From NCBI GenBank assembly GCA_964537055.1, contig CAZHYV010000008.1, positions 1-64,000 of the forward strand: DNA of 64,000 nt, read 5' to 3'. This stretch comes from CAZHYV01 sp964537055. Lineage in GTDB: Bacteria; Myxococcota_A; Polyangia; Palsa-1104; JAEUJZ01. The translations under genes were made by a program, and so were the position numbers. Of the stretch, positions 26,349 through 35,050 are shown one piece after another (position 1 is the stretch's first letter; every line of letters begins with the position of its first letter). Below the pieces are notes generated by a model that saw nothing but the letters and a program-made list of their open reading frames with translations, was not told the DNA's origin and did no database searches.

Positions 26349-27335
26349 ATGATTCTGATTACGTTACAAACGCCTGCTGAGGCCAAATTGATCCGCCAAC
26401 GGCTGATCCAAGAGGGACTATGGGTTCGGTTGCTCCAGGGAGAACGGCAAACGTTTTTCTGGGTTGATCCAAGCTCTGCAAAAGTGGACTTAGATTACCT
26501 GCGATCTCTTCCCGGTGTGGCAGAGGTGATAGAGACACCCTCGCCTCATCCATTGATTGACAAACAACCCTCGCAACTTGATGTCGAGGGAATTCCCGTC
26601 GGTTTTGGGGCCCCTCCTTGTTTTATCGCGGGACCCTGCAGTATTGAATCAGAGTCACAAGTCCAATTCTTAGCGGAGAAAGTCGCAAAAGCGGGGGCTG
26701 CCTTTCTACGAGGGGGCGCCTTTAAGCCCCGGACCTCTCCCTACGCCTTTCAGGGGCATGGCGCCAAGGCACTAAAGTGGCTGAGGGATGCTGCGGATCA
26801 GTATCACCTCAAGGTTGTAACCGAGGTCCTCGATACGATCGACGTCCCTCAGGTGGCCGAGACAGCTGACCTCATCCAGATTGGTGCGCGCAATATGTAC
26901 AACTACGCTCTCCTCAAAAGCGCAGGCCGCGCGGAAAAGGCTGTTTTGTTAAAACGAGGTTTTTCTGCAACGATCGAAGAATGGCTGAGCGCGGGAGAAT
27001 ACTGCTTAATGCATGGCGCCAAGGCAGTGATTTTTTGCGAGCGTGGAATTCGGGGGTTTGATTCGAACACGCGCAATTTGATCGATATTGGCGCAGTAGC
27101 CTTATTGAGCCATGTGAAGAAGCTTCCGGTTGTGGTAGATCCTTCCCATGCCGTTGGCAGAAGGGATTTAATTCCTGCGCTAAGCCGGGCCGCCCTTGCT
27201 GCAGGGGCGGCAGGGGTCATGATCGAAACGCACCAATCCCCAGGAGAAGCTCTTAGCGACGGTTCTCAGGCGTTACCATTGAATGAGGTAGGGCCTTTGT
27301 TTGCTGAACTAAGGCACATGGGAAGGGGTTTTTAA
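26349..27335 (+). CDS. aroF: 3-deoxy-7-phosphoheptulonate (DAHP) synthase
   Basis: 328 residues of the type I-beta class, which condenses phosphoenolpyruvate and erythrose 4-phosphate at the entry of the shikimate pathway. The first 70 residues form the ferredoxin-like N-terminal domain (MILITLQTPAEAKLIRQRL) seen in this class. The barrel carries CFIAGPCSIES, FLRGGAFKPRTSPYAFQG, QIGARNMYNY, KAVIFCERGIRGFD, and VVVDPSHAVGRRDLI with metal ligands. Erythrose 4-phosphate can be supplied by the transketolase encoded at 29.3 kb; later steps AroB and AroA are at 60-62.6 kb. Confidence 0.95.
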   Translation: MILITLQTPAEAKLIRQRLIQEGLWVRLLQGERQTFFWVDPSSAKVDLDYLRSLPGVAEVIETPSPHPLIDKQPSQLDVEGIPVGFGAPPCFIAGPCSIESESQVQFLAEKVAKAGAAFLRGGAFKPRTSPYAFQGHGAKALKWLRDAADQYHLKVVTEVLDTIDVPQVAETADLIQIGARNMYNYALLKSAGRAEKAVLLKRGFSATIEEWLSAGEYCLMHGAKAVIFCERGIRGFDSNTRNLIDIGAVALLSHVKKLPVVVDPSHAVGRRDLIPALSRAALAAGAAGVMIETHQSPGEALSDGSQALPLNEVGPLFAELRHMGRGF

Positions 27336-27379
27336 GTTCGCAAGGAGAGCAACTAAAGCAGCTCTACGATACGGGCATG

Positions 27380-27709
27380 CTATTGGAAATCACTCTGATA
27401 TCGCATCGAACAAATTTTAAATTTTCCGTTTTCGATCACCTTGGTGTTGATACATTGGGCGGCTTCATTAGGTCCTAGAGAAAGCTGATAAGGACCAGAT
27501 CCATGTGCGGTAAGCTGGGTAAGAACCTGGTTGTCAATTGCCTGTTTTGTCCCAGTATAAATTACACATGCAGGATCTTTTTGAGGGGTGGGACCAACGA
27601 CTGTACAAACAACAGCAGTATTTATTTTTGTTGCATGGATCGGGATATTTGGGGCTTTCAAACACCCGAAGAAAGTACAAATAAAACTGCAGAAGAGGAT
27701 TCTTTTCAT
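27380..27709 (-). CDS. Small putative lipoprotein
   Basis: 109 residues with an N-terminal MKRILFCSFICTFFGC signal and a lipobox-like FFGC; AAGGA lies about nine bases before the ATG. The mature part contains several Cys (VCTVV, ACVIY, QCINT, KICSM), probably two disulfides. No known domain. It lies alone between two plus-strand genes, so it is not in an operon with them. Confidence 0.65.
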   Translation of the reverse strand: MKRILFCSFICTFFGCLKAPNIPIHATKINTAVVCTVVGPTPQKDPACVIYTGTKQAIDNQVLTQLTAHGSGPYQLSLGPNEAAQCINTKVIENGKFKICSMRYQSDFQ

Positions 27710-27807
27710 TCTTTATGATCCTTGTAGTAGCGATAGGGTAGTTCTTTCACAAATTCCTCTGCAAGAATCTTGTATCTCTTTCAAAAAATTCCTACTAGCA
27801 TATTCTC

Positions 27808-29154
27808 ATGCAAGCCGAACCCCAAACCCCTGCTCCAAGTCTGGTTTCCCAGCTCAAAGAATTATTCTCAACGCCGTTTGTGTGGCTGATGGGCTTCTGG
27901 GGGCTCATGATCATGCTAGGGTATGCCTTTGTTCGACCCGCAGTTGATGCTTTATTTAATAAAGAGCATGGGCCGAAAAAACTTCCTTTTGTTTGGTTAG
28001 CCATGGTGGTGATGGTAGGGATCGTTGTTGCCATCTATAACCATTTTTCTCGGAGGTTCACTCCTCTGTTCGTCTTTCGGGCTGCCTCTTATATCACAGG
28101 AATTTTGTTTGCACTATTGCTTTTGGGAATTCGGGTTCCCTTCCTTAGCAAACCTCTCGTCTTTGTCCTTTATATGGTGAAAGATTGCTACATCATGGTG
28201 TTTGTTGAGATCTTCTGGACCTTTGCCAGTTTGGTCTCCCGCTTCAAGGCGGCCCGGTTTACCTATGGCTTCTTCCTTTTGATGAGCTCGATTGGCCAAT
28301 TTATAGGCCATTATTATGTGGGAAAGATGGACCGTTGGTTGGGGGGAACCGAGCGGGTCGTGTGGGTGCTTCTTCCTATTCTGGTCCTTGGGGTTCTTGT
28401 CGTTTTTTTGCTTCAGCATTCTTTAAAGAAAACGCAAATGGAACGGCTTGAGCATAAAGATCAAGACTCGTTGTGGAAAAAACTAAAAAGCGTAAGAGGC
28501 AACTCCTACCTTCTTTATATTCTCCTTTTGGTAGGCGTTGTGCAAATCGTTTTGAACTTGCTAGATTTTCAATATTCTTACTCCCTTGATACCACCTATC
28601 CTACAAGCAATGTCAGCGCGGAAGTGAGACTGCTAAACACGACCCTCCAAACAGAGGCGAAGGGGAAGCTTCATTCTATCATTGACGTAAGCTGTTTTGT
28701 TCTGAATTTAGCGACGGGCTTCGTTCTAAAATTTTTGGGAGTAGCAACGCCCCTTCTGGGAACTCCTATTCTTGTAAGCATCGCTGTTTTGTTTGTGCTT
28801 TTTTCACCAAGCCTTCTTTCGGTAGGAACCTCACGGATTGTTAGCAAAACTTTAGATTTTTCGATCTTCAAAAGCAGCCGAGAATTGCTGTATCTACCTC
28901 TCACTTATACAGAAAAGGTTCAGGGGAAAGCGCTTATTGATGTGTTTGTGTATCGCTTTGGTAAAGCCTTTGCCGCGCTTTTGCTATTTCCGCTTCTCAA
29001 GACGCTCAGCCAGGATGCCATTAGCGTATTAAATCTAATTTTAATCGGGATTTGGGTGACCATTACCGTTGTTCTGCTGAGGCGGTACTACCTTAAGATC
29101 AAGGAACAAAAGCAAGAGGCTTCTTTATCGAAAGAGGCTTCTTTATCTGGATAG
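27808..29154 (+). CDS. Tlc-family (ATP/ADP translocase-like) nucleotide transporter
   Basis: 448 residues with about 11-12 hydrophobic segments. The N-terminal pair of helices (LMGFWGLMIMLGYAFVRPAVD) and the late motif KSSRELLYLPLTYTEKVQGK with IDVFVYRFGKAF match the NTT/Tlc family, whose members exchange nucleotides or import them across the inner membrane. Classical members occur in rickettsiae, chlamydiae and plastids, while divergent ones occur more widely. Substrate cannot be inferred. The C-terminus ends in a repeated EASLS unit from a 14-base duplication (29116-29129, 29134-29147). A second family member is at 50.2 kb. Confidence 0.8.
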   Translation: MQAEPQTPAPSLVSQLKELFSTPFVWLMGFWGLMIMLGYAFVRPAVDALFNKEHGPKKLPFVWLAMVVMVGIVVAIYNHFSRRFTPLFVFRAASYITGILFALLLLGIRVPFLSKPLVFVLYMVKDCYIMVFVEIFWTFASLVSRFKAARFTYGFFLLMSSIGQFIGHYYVGKMDRWLGGTERVVWVLLPILVLGVLVVFLLQHSLKKTQMERLEHKDQDSLWKKLKSVRGNSYLLYILLLVGVVQIVLNLLDFQYSYSLDTTYPTSNVSAEVRLLNTTLQTEAKGKLHSIIDVSCFVLNLATGFVLKFLGVATPLLGTPILVSIAVLFVLFSPSLLSVGTSRIVSKTLDFSIFKSSRELLYLPLTYTEKVQGKALIDVFVYRFGKAFAALLLFPLLKTLSQDAISVLNLILIGIWVTITVVLLRRYYLKIKEQKQEASLSKEASLSG

Positions 29155-29287
29155 CTTTTGCAAACTCCAGGGAAGGAGGCCTCTCCATCTGTGAAGACCC
29201 CTTCCAAAAAAGTTAAGAATCACTATCTCAAAAACTTTTTTATCGAGAAAGCATACTTCCTTCCAAAAAAGTTGTAAGTTCATTCTT

Positions 29288-31147
29288 ATGAATACAGTTT
29301 CTCATCTTTCTTCTTTGTTAACGATGGCTCGTAGAATTCGTCGATATTCTATTCTTTCTACGACGCGTGCTGGATCAGGACATCCCACTTCTTCTTTATC
29401 CATTGCCGATCTCATGGCGGCGCTGTTTTTTACCCAGCTTCGCTACGATTTTAATGACCCCAAGCGTCTAGACAATGACCGATTTATTCTTTCCAAGGGA
29501 CATGCAGCTCCTGCGCTGTATGCAACGTGGGCAGCGGCAGGTGTTGTTTCTTTAGAGCAGATTGAAACGTTAAGAGAGCTTGATAGCGATTTTGAGGGAC
29601 ATCCGACCCCTCGTCTCCCTTGGGTGGATGTGTCTACTGGGTCATTAGGGCAGGGGCTGGCCAACGGGGTAGGAATGGCTCTTTACCTACGGGATGTGGT
29701 CAAAACGGATGCTCGGGTTTGGGTGCTTTTGGGAGATGGCGAGCTGGCAGAAGGGTCGATTTGGGAAGTTGCTCCCATAGCAGCGCTCCATAAGTTAGAC
29801 CGCTTGACAGCCATTGTGGATGTAAACCGTTTAGAACAGAGTATTGCCACAAAATACGGATGGGATCTTGAGCGGTATGCTGCCCAATTTGAAGCATTTG
29901 GATGGCATCCTCTTTTGATCGATGGGCATGATATGAAAGCGTGTGTCGAAGCGCTTGCGCAAGCAACCACAATAAAAGGAAAACCTGTGGTTATTTTAGC
30001 AAAGACGCAGAAGGGCCATGGGGTTTCTTTCTTAGCCGACCTAGATGGTTGGCATGGCAAGGCACTCAACAAAGACCAGACGGAAAAGGCGTTGGCCGAA
30101 ATAGGGGAAGACAACCCTGCCGTGCGGCTAGAAATCTCTCATCCTCAAGGTCCTGCTCGTAGGCCGGTACATGTAGAGCAGGGGTTACAAGAAAAAGTTT
30201 CTGCAAACTATCCAAAAGACCAAATGGTTTCGACCAGAAAGGCATTTGGGGAGTCTTTAAAAAGATTGGGCGATCAAAATCCGAATGTTCTGGTATTTGA
30301 CTCTGACGTCAAAAACTCAACGTTCACAGACATTTTTGAAAAGGCGCACCCTCATCGTTTTGTGCAGTCCTACATCGCCGAGCAATCGATGGTGGGAATG
30401 GCCTCAGGAGCAGGCGCAATCGGTGCGCTCCCTTGGGTGTCTACCTTTGCAGCCTTTTTGACCCGTGCCTTTGACCAGATCCGGATGGCAGCTTTAAGCC
30501 AAAGCAATCTCAAAATTTGCGGAACTCATGCTGGGACAAGCATTGGAGAAGATGGGGCCAGCCAAATGGGGCTTGAGGATATTGCCATGTTTCGCACTGT
30601 ACTAGATTCGACGGTGGTTTATCCAAGTGATCCTTATGCAACAGAGGCCCTGATGCACGAGCTTAACAACGTCCATGGCGTCTCCTACCTGCGGGCCACC
30701 CGAGCGAATACCAAGGTCATCTATACACCGGAGGAAACATTCCCTATCGGTGGCTCGAAAATTCTTCGACAAAGCCCTGCGGATCGCTGTGTTGTTGTCG
30801 CTGCAGGCATTACTTTGCACGAAGCGCTGGTAGCGCATGAAATTCTAAAAAATGAAGGAATTCCTGTTCGGGTGATCGATGCATATAGCATTAAACCCAT
30901 TGACCAAGCTGGATTAAAGATGGCTGCACGTTCCTGTGGTGGAAAAATTGTCGTCGTCGAGGATCACTTTATTCAAGGGGGCCTTGGCGATGCCGTTTTA
31001 GAGGTATTTGCAGATGGGGGCACAGTGCGTATCAAGAAAATTGGAGTGAACGAGCTGCCTCATTCGGGGAAGCCTGAGGAGCTGCTTGAAAAATATGGGC
31101 TAAGTGGAGCACAAATTGCTGCCGCCGTTCGTTCATTTTTACGGTAA
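29288..31147 (+). CDS. tkt: Transketolase
   Basis: 619 residues, shorter than E. coli TktA and of the compact type. It moves two-carbon units between sugar phosphates in the non-oxidative pentose phosphate pathway. The thiamine diphosphate domain has AGSGHPTSSLSIADLMA, SKGHAAPALYA, TGSLGQGLANGVGMAL and GDGELAEGSIWE. The pyrimidine-binding domain has SYIAEQSMVGMASGAG (catalytic Glu) and GTHAGTSIGEDG. The C-terminal domain ends with VVEDHFIQGGLGDAVLE. With RpiA at 45.6 kb it provides pentose and erythrose phosphates. No Shine-Dalgarno is obvious before the ATG. Confidence 0.95.
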   Translation: MNTVSHLSSLLTMARRIRRYSILSTTRAGSGHPTSSLSIADLMAALFFTQLRYDFNDPKRLDNDRFILSKGHAAPALYATWAAAGVVSLEQIETLRELDSDFEGHPTPRLPWVDVSTGSLGQGLANGVGMALYLRDVVKTDARVWVLLGDGELAEGSIWEVAPIAALHKLDRLTAIVDVNRLEQSIATKYGWDLERYAAQFEAFGWHPLLIDGHDMKACVEALAQATTIKGKPVVILAKTQKGHGVSFLADLDGWHGKALNKDQTEKALAEIGEDNPAVRLEISHPQGPARRPVHVEQGLQEKVSANYPKDQMVSTRKAFGESLKRLGDQNPNVLVFDSDVKNSTFTDIFEKAHPHRFVQSYIAEQSMVGMASGAGAIGALPWVSTFAAFLTRAFDQIRMAALSQSNLKICGTHAGTSIGEDGASQMGLEDIAMFRTVLDSTVVYPSDPYATEALMHELNNVHGVSYLRATRANTKVIYTPEETFPIGGSKILRQSPADRCVVVAAGITLHEALVAHEILKNEGIPVRVIDAYSIKPIDQAGLKMAARSCGGKIVVVEDHFIQGGLGDAVLEVFADGGTVRIKKIGVNELPHSGKPEELLEKYGLSGAQIAAAVRSFLR

Positions 31148-31288
31148 TGTGCCGTATGTCGCTTTTGAGGGGATCGGTCTTCCTTCAGGTCAAACCTGAA
31201 AAAGCCAGTTTTTGCAAAAATCCTGTCGCCCGCATAAAAAATGCTTTGCGAAAATGGAAAATACGTTACATTGCAAAAAAGAGTTTCT

Positions 31289-32323
31289 ATGACCAGATCA
31301 AGTTTTTATCGAAATATTTTCATTTTAGTTGGAACCTTTGTCGTCGTCGGATCGATGCTGGCTTGCAAAAGCCAGCCTGAGACAAGATCTTCTGCCAATG
31401 AAACTACAGCAAAAGAAGTTCCGCCCTCGAATGTTGCCTCTTTGCCGGCGAATCCCTCTGCTCCGTATGCGGGCCTTGTGGTAACTCCTTCGCAGCCTCA
31501 GACACGGCCTCCTCTATCGACTGGCACTACACTGGGAAATCAATCTGCCACCCCACCGAGCAATCCTTCGCAACCGTCTGCTGGACCTCCACCTGGTCTT
31601 ACGCCTGCTCAGCCTACCACGGACAGCACTGTTGGCAGCCAAAGTGCTCAACCCCGGCTAGGGAGCCAGAGTGTACAACCTGGTATAGATCCCTTTCGAG
31701 AAGATTTACCACAGACCCAATCTGCTTCCATTCCTAGCGTTTTACCCCCTGCCATCGTAAAGGCGAAACTGATGAAACAGACTGTTTGTAAGCCTGCCTG
31801 TAAAAGTTTTCTGATCCGGTTGGAATTAGAAAATCCTGCCTCGATTGCACGGTTCTTTATTCTTCCTCCGGAAGGCAAAACGTTCTCTGAAAAAGGTGGG
31901 ATCCGTTTAGCAAGGACGTACCGATTTTACGTAGGAGAAAACCAGATCGTCATGGGAGAGTTCGAAGGGAGTAAATCATTCCGGCTGGTTCAAGTTCCAG
32001 CGCAGGGGAAGGTCATTCTAAAAAATGTAGAGATGTGGTTTCCTGAGACTCAACCAAAACCCTATACATTCGATATCTATGTGACACCTACTGTAATGAT
32101 TGAATCCGAGAGTGAAAAAGAGAGGACGATTGATGCTTGGCTTGCAGGGGGGGCAAACAGCCAAATGACGCAACCTGAAGTTGAGATTGACCTAGGCCCC
32201 ATCGGTGGGAACGATTATGAAGGACTTGCAGGCGCAATCGAAGCTGGGAACCATCGGGAGCATAACGTTACTTTTGCAGCACCACGCGAGCAATTGCATC
32301 TTCTTTTGGATTCGGCACGCTAA
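31289..32323 (+). CDS. Pro/Ser/Thr-rich lipoprotein
   Basis: 344 residues from the ATG at 31289, the start that leaves a proper signal MTRSSFYRNIFILVG with lipobox SMLAC; the frame is open to 31241 but the extra residues are unlikely. After the Cys comes about 120 residues of low-complexity Pro/Ser/Gln/Thr (for example PSQPQTRPPLST), which may span the envelope, then a beta-rich folded domain (KQTVCKPACKSFLIRLELEN, WFPETQPKPYTFDIYV) with a CxxxC pair. No family recognised. Its stop overlaps the start of the downstream MFS gene by one base, so the two are co-transcribed. Confidence 0.8.
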   Translation: MTRSSFYRNIFILVGTFVVVGSMLACKSQPETRSSANETTAKEVPPSNVASLPANPSAPYAGLVVTPSQPQTRPPLSTGTTLGNQSATPPSNPSQPSAGPPPGLTPAQPTTDSTVGSQSAQPRLGSQSVQPGIDPFREDLPQTQSASIPSVLPPAIVKAKLMKQTVCKPACKSFLIRLELENPASIARFFILPPEGKTFSEKGGIRLARTYRFYVGENQIVMGEFEGSKSFRLVQVPAQGKVILKNVEMWFPETQPKPYTFDIYVTPTVMIESESEKERTIDAWLAGGANSQMTQPEVEIDLGPIGGNDYEGLAGAIEAGNHREHNVTFAAPREQLHLLLDSAR

Positions 32324-33636
32324 TGCAATCGACAGAAGATGTTACAACCGTTCCTTCACCTACTCATCTTGGCCATGATCCAAGCGAGGCATTTCTCCAC
32401 GCGCAATCTGACGCTGCACCCAAACACACTCCTCTTTGGGTGTTTGGATTTACTTCCATCCCCTACGGAATGGCAGCAGCCTTTGCATTGGTAGTGGTCC
32501 CCTTTTTGATGAGGCAACAGGGCTTGTCTATGGAAAAAGTGGGATGGTTTACAACCCTTGCCATGTTCCCGACGTTTACGCAAATTTTGTATAGTCCTAT
32601 CATTGATATCGGCTTACGTCGGCGTACATGGCTGGTCTTATTAGCTGGCATTGGCGCAATTTGTATGTGCTTGGCTTGCTTTTCACTGTCTTGGGGAAGT
32701 TCCTCATGGAGTATTTATGGATTTTTACTTTTCACCGTTTTAGGGCAGATCTTCTCAGGTCTTATTAGTAGCTGCAACGGAGGACTTATGGCTACAACCG
32801 TTGCCGATGCAGAGCGAGGAAAAGCAGGGGGGTTCTATAACGCTGGGAATCTTGGAGGAGGTGCTCTTGGAGCGGGCCTGATTATTTTACTTCTGAAATA
32901 CCTGTCTCTGCGAACCATCGGGCTTTTATGTCTTCCCCTGATGATGTTTCCCGCATTGATGGCCCTTCTTATTAACGAGCCTATCCATCCTCGTCGTCCG
33001 GCCAAAGAAATCTTTGGTACGATGTTCCAAGAAATTGCACAAACCCTTCGATCCAGGGCTGGCTGGACAGGTCTGCTCTTCTGCCTCTCTCCCGTAGGAA
33101 CAGTTGCGTTAACAAACAATTTTTCTGCGCTTGCTATCGATTATCATGCCTCTCCCATTATGGTTGCTTTTGTCAACGGAGCCTTAAATGGTCTTGTCAG
33201 TGCGGTAGGTTCTCTGCTCGGTGGTTATCTCGCCGATCGAATGAACCGTCGCTACGCCTATTTAATCTCGGGAATCGTCACGATTTTGGTGACCGCAGGA
33301 ATGATGCTAGGCCCCTTAGCACCGCTGACCTACGCCATTGGAGTCACTGCCTACTTCTTTGTGGCAGGATTTGCCTACTCAACTTACTCGGCGGTGGTGC
33401 TTGAGTCTTTAGGGAAAGGGGGCCGCTCTGCATCAACGCAGTATGCACTCTTTTTAGCAGCTGGAAATTTAGCCATCACCTATGTTGGGTTTATCGATAC
33501 CCGGTTCTCGAGTACGTTTGGCCCCAAGTCTGTGCTTGCTGTGGATGGACTGCTAAACCTGCTTGGGGTTCTTGTCTTAGGAACTGTGGTAATACTAACT
33601 TCACGCAGGAAAAGACCTTCATCATCGAGCCAATAA
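32323..33636 (+). CDS. Major facilitator superfamily transporter (AmpG/PAT-like)
   Basis: 437 residues with a hydrophilic N-terminal tail of about 38 residues and about 12 membrane segments. FTSIPYGMAAAFALVVVPFLM and MEKVGWFTTLAMFPT at the start, and GGYLADRMNRRYAY between the halves, fit the MFS; the first-helix pattern and the SSCNGGLMATTV segment resemble the AmpG/acetyl-CoA transporter branch, whose bacterial members import muropeptides. Substrate assignment is inference. The ATG shares a base with the preceding lipoprotein stop. Confidence 0.8.
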   Translation: MQSTEDVTTVPSPTHLGHDPSEAFLHAQSDAAPKHTPLWVFGFTSIPYGMAAAFALVVVPFLMRQQGLSMEKVGWFTTLAMFPTFTQILYSPIIDIGLRRRTWLVLLAGIGAICMCLACFSLSWGSSSWSIYGFLLFTVLGQIFSGLISSCNGGLMATTVADAERGKAGGFYNAGNLGGGALGAGLIILLLKYLSLRTIGLLCLPLMMFPALMALLINEPIHPRRPAKEIFGTMFQEIAQTLRSRAGWTGLLFCLSPVGTVALTNNFSALAIDYHASPIMVAFVNGALNGLVSAVGSLLGGYLADRMNRRYAYLISGIVTILVTAGMMLGPLAPLTYAIGVTAYFFVAGFAYSTYSAVVLESLGKGGRSASTQYALFLAAGNLAITYVGFIDTRFSSTFGPKSVLAVDGLLNLLGVLVLGTVVILTSRRKRPSSSSQ

Positions 33637-33643
33637 GGAACTT

Positions 33644-34954
33644 TTAGAGAAATCGAAGCACATACCAGTGTTTCCGTCCTTTGCGGATGGCGAGGATGCT
33701 TCCATGCAGAAGATGCCCTTGGGTCATTCTTACTTCCGCTTGAACCTTCTGCCCATTCACGAGGATTGCTCCTTTGGACAGGTGCTCGCGCGCCTCTCTC
33801 TTTGATTGGACGAGATTTGTCAGTATTAGCAATTCTGCCATCGGGAGACCCTCTTCAGAAAGAAGCGAGAGTGGATACTGGCTGCTTGGGACGTTCTGGA
33901 AAAGATCCTGAAATGTCTCTCTGTCTAGCTGGGTGATGTCGCCTGAGAACAAAGCTTCGCTGGCAGCCTCCGCTTGCAAACGAGCGTTTTTCCCATGAAG
34001 AAGGTCTGTTACGTTTTGCGCCAACGTGCGGTGGGCCATCCGTGCGCCTGGATTCTTCTCGTGCGCTTCGGCCAACGCATCAATTTCTTCTTTGGTAAGA
34101 AACGTGAACAGCTTAAGGAACTTGATGATATCGCGGTCGTCCGTGTTTAGGAAAAATTGGTAAAAGTGATAGGGACTTGTACGATCTGGGGTCAGCCAAA
34201 TGGCACCTGTCTCTGTCTTTCCAAACTTCCCCCCATCTGCTTTGGTTAAAAGAGGAGCTGTGAGACCGTACGCACTTTGCTTGGGAAGAAGCCTGCGAAT
34301 CAAGTCACAACCACTTACGATATTGCCAAATTGGTCGCTTCCCCCCATTTGAAGGGTGATTTCGTGCTCCTTACACAGGTGGTAGAAATCGTACGCTTGC
34401 AGAATCATGTAGCTGAATTCCGTGTAGCTAATCCCTTGCTCGCGTCCATGAAGTCTATCCCTGACACTGTCCCTTTGAATCATTGCATTGATAGAGAAGT
34501 GTTTGCCAACATCACGAAGCAGCTCAATATAGGAAATTCGTTTTAACCAATCAGCATTATTAAGAAGGATTGCATGGCCTTTAGAAGAAAAGTCAAACAA
34601 ACGATCAAAGATCCGTCGCTGCCGATGGATATTCTTTTCCACTTGAGCTTCGTCCAATAGCATTCGTTCGCTTGATTTGCCTGAGGGATCCCCAATAAGA
34701 CCTGTGCCTCCACCCATCACCACCACAGGGATGTGGCCCGAGCGTTTGGCATGTAGAAGAAGCATGATGGGAACCAAATTGCCAATCGTTAGTGAATCTG
34801 CTGTTGGATCGAAGCCAACATAAAGTTTACGTGGGCTAGCAGCCAGGTGTTCTTTAAGTTCAGTTTCATGAGTGACCTGGTGGAGGAGGCCTCTCCAAGA
34901 AAGCTCTGAAAGAAGATCGGAAGACGAGTCAGACAGCATAAGGTCTTTTATCAT
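33644..34954 (-). CDS. tyrS: Tyrosyl-tRNA synthetase
   Basis: 436 residues. Class I catalytic domain with YVGFDPTADSLTIGNL and GGGTGLIGDPSGKSSER, anticodon-recognition helices and a C-terminal S4-like RNA-binding domain (LSKGAILVNGQKV). The HIGH-like position reads TIGN, lacking both histidines, while the KMSKS equivalent is KFGKT. Some TyrRS lineages have a degenerate HIGH box, so this is noted rather than taken as loss of function. An internal Met at residue 6 is a possible start. The gene is convergent with the MFS gene (seven bases apart) and divergent from thyX. Confidence 0.95.
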   Translation of the reverse strand: MIKDLMLSDSSSDLLSELSWRGLLHQVTHETELKEHLAASPRKLYVGFDPTADSLTIGNLVPIMLLLHAKRSGHIPVVVMGGGTGLIGDPSGKSSERMLLDEAQVEKNIHRQRRIFDRLFDFSSKGHAILLNNADWLKRISYIELLRDVGKHFSINAMIQRDSVRDRLHGREQGISYTEFSYMILQAYDFYHLCKEHEITLQMGGSDQFGNIVSGCDLIRRLLPKQSAYGLTAPLLTKADGGKFGKTETGAIWLTPDRTSPYHFYQFFLNTDDRDIIKFLKLFTFLTKEEIDALAEAHEKNPGARMAHRTLAQNVTDLLHGKNARLQAEAASEALFSGDITQLDRETFQDLFQNVPSSQYPLSLLSEEGLPMAELLILTNLVQSKREAREHLSKGAILVNGQKVQAEVRMTQGHLLHGSILAIRKGRKHWYVLRFL

Positions 34955-35050
34955 AAAATTAGAGAAAGAGGAAAAGATGAAGGCGCTAAAGGGAGAAGAG
35001 GGAAGTATGAAAATGAAGACGCGCCTTCAATCTTATGATAAAACCACAGC

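Noticed and set aside
29197..29272. AAAAAAGTT and AACTTTTTT inverted runs after the first Tlc gene
   Set aside because: The stem is AT-only with a long loop, so it would be a weak terminator.
31147..31380. 77-codon frame after transketolase
   Set aside because: It runs into the lipoprotein gene in another frame and lacks conservation signs.
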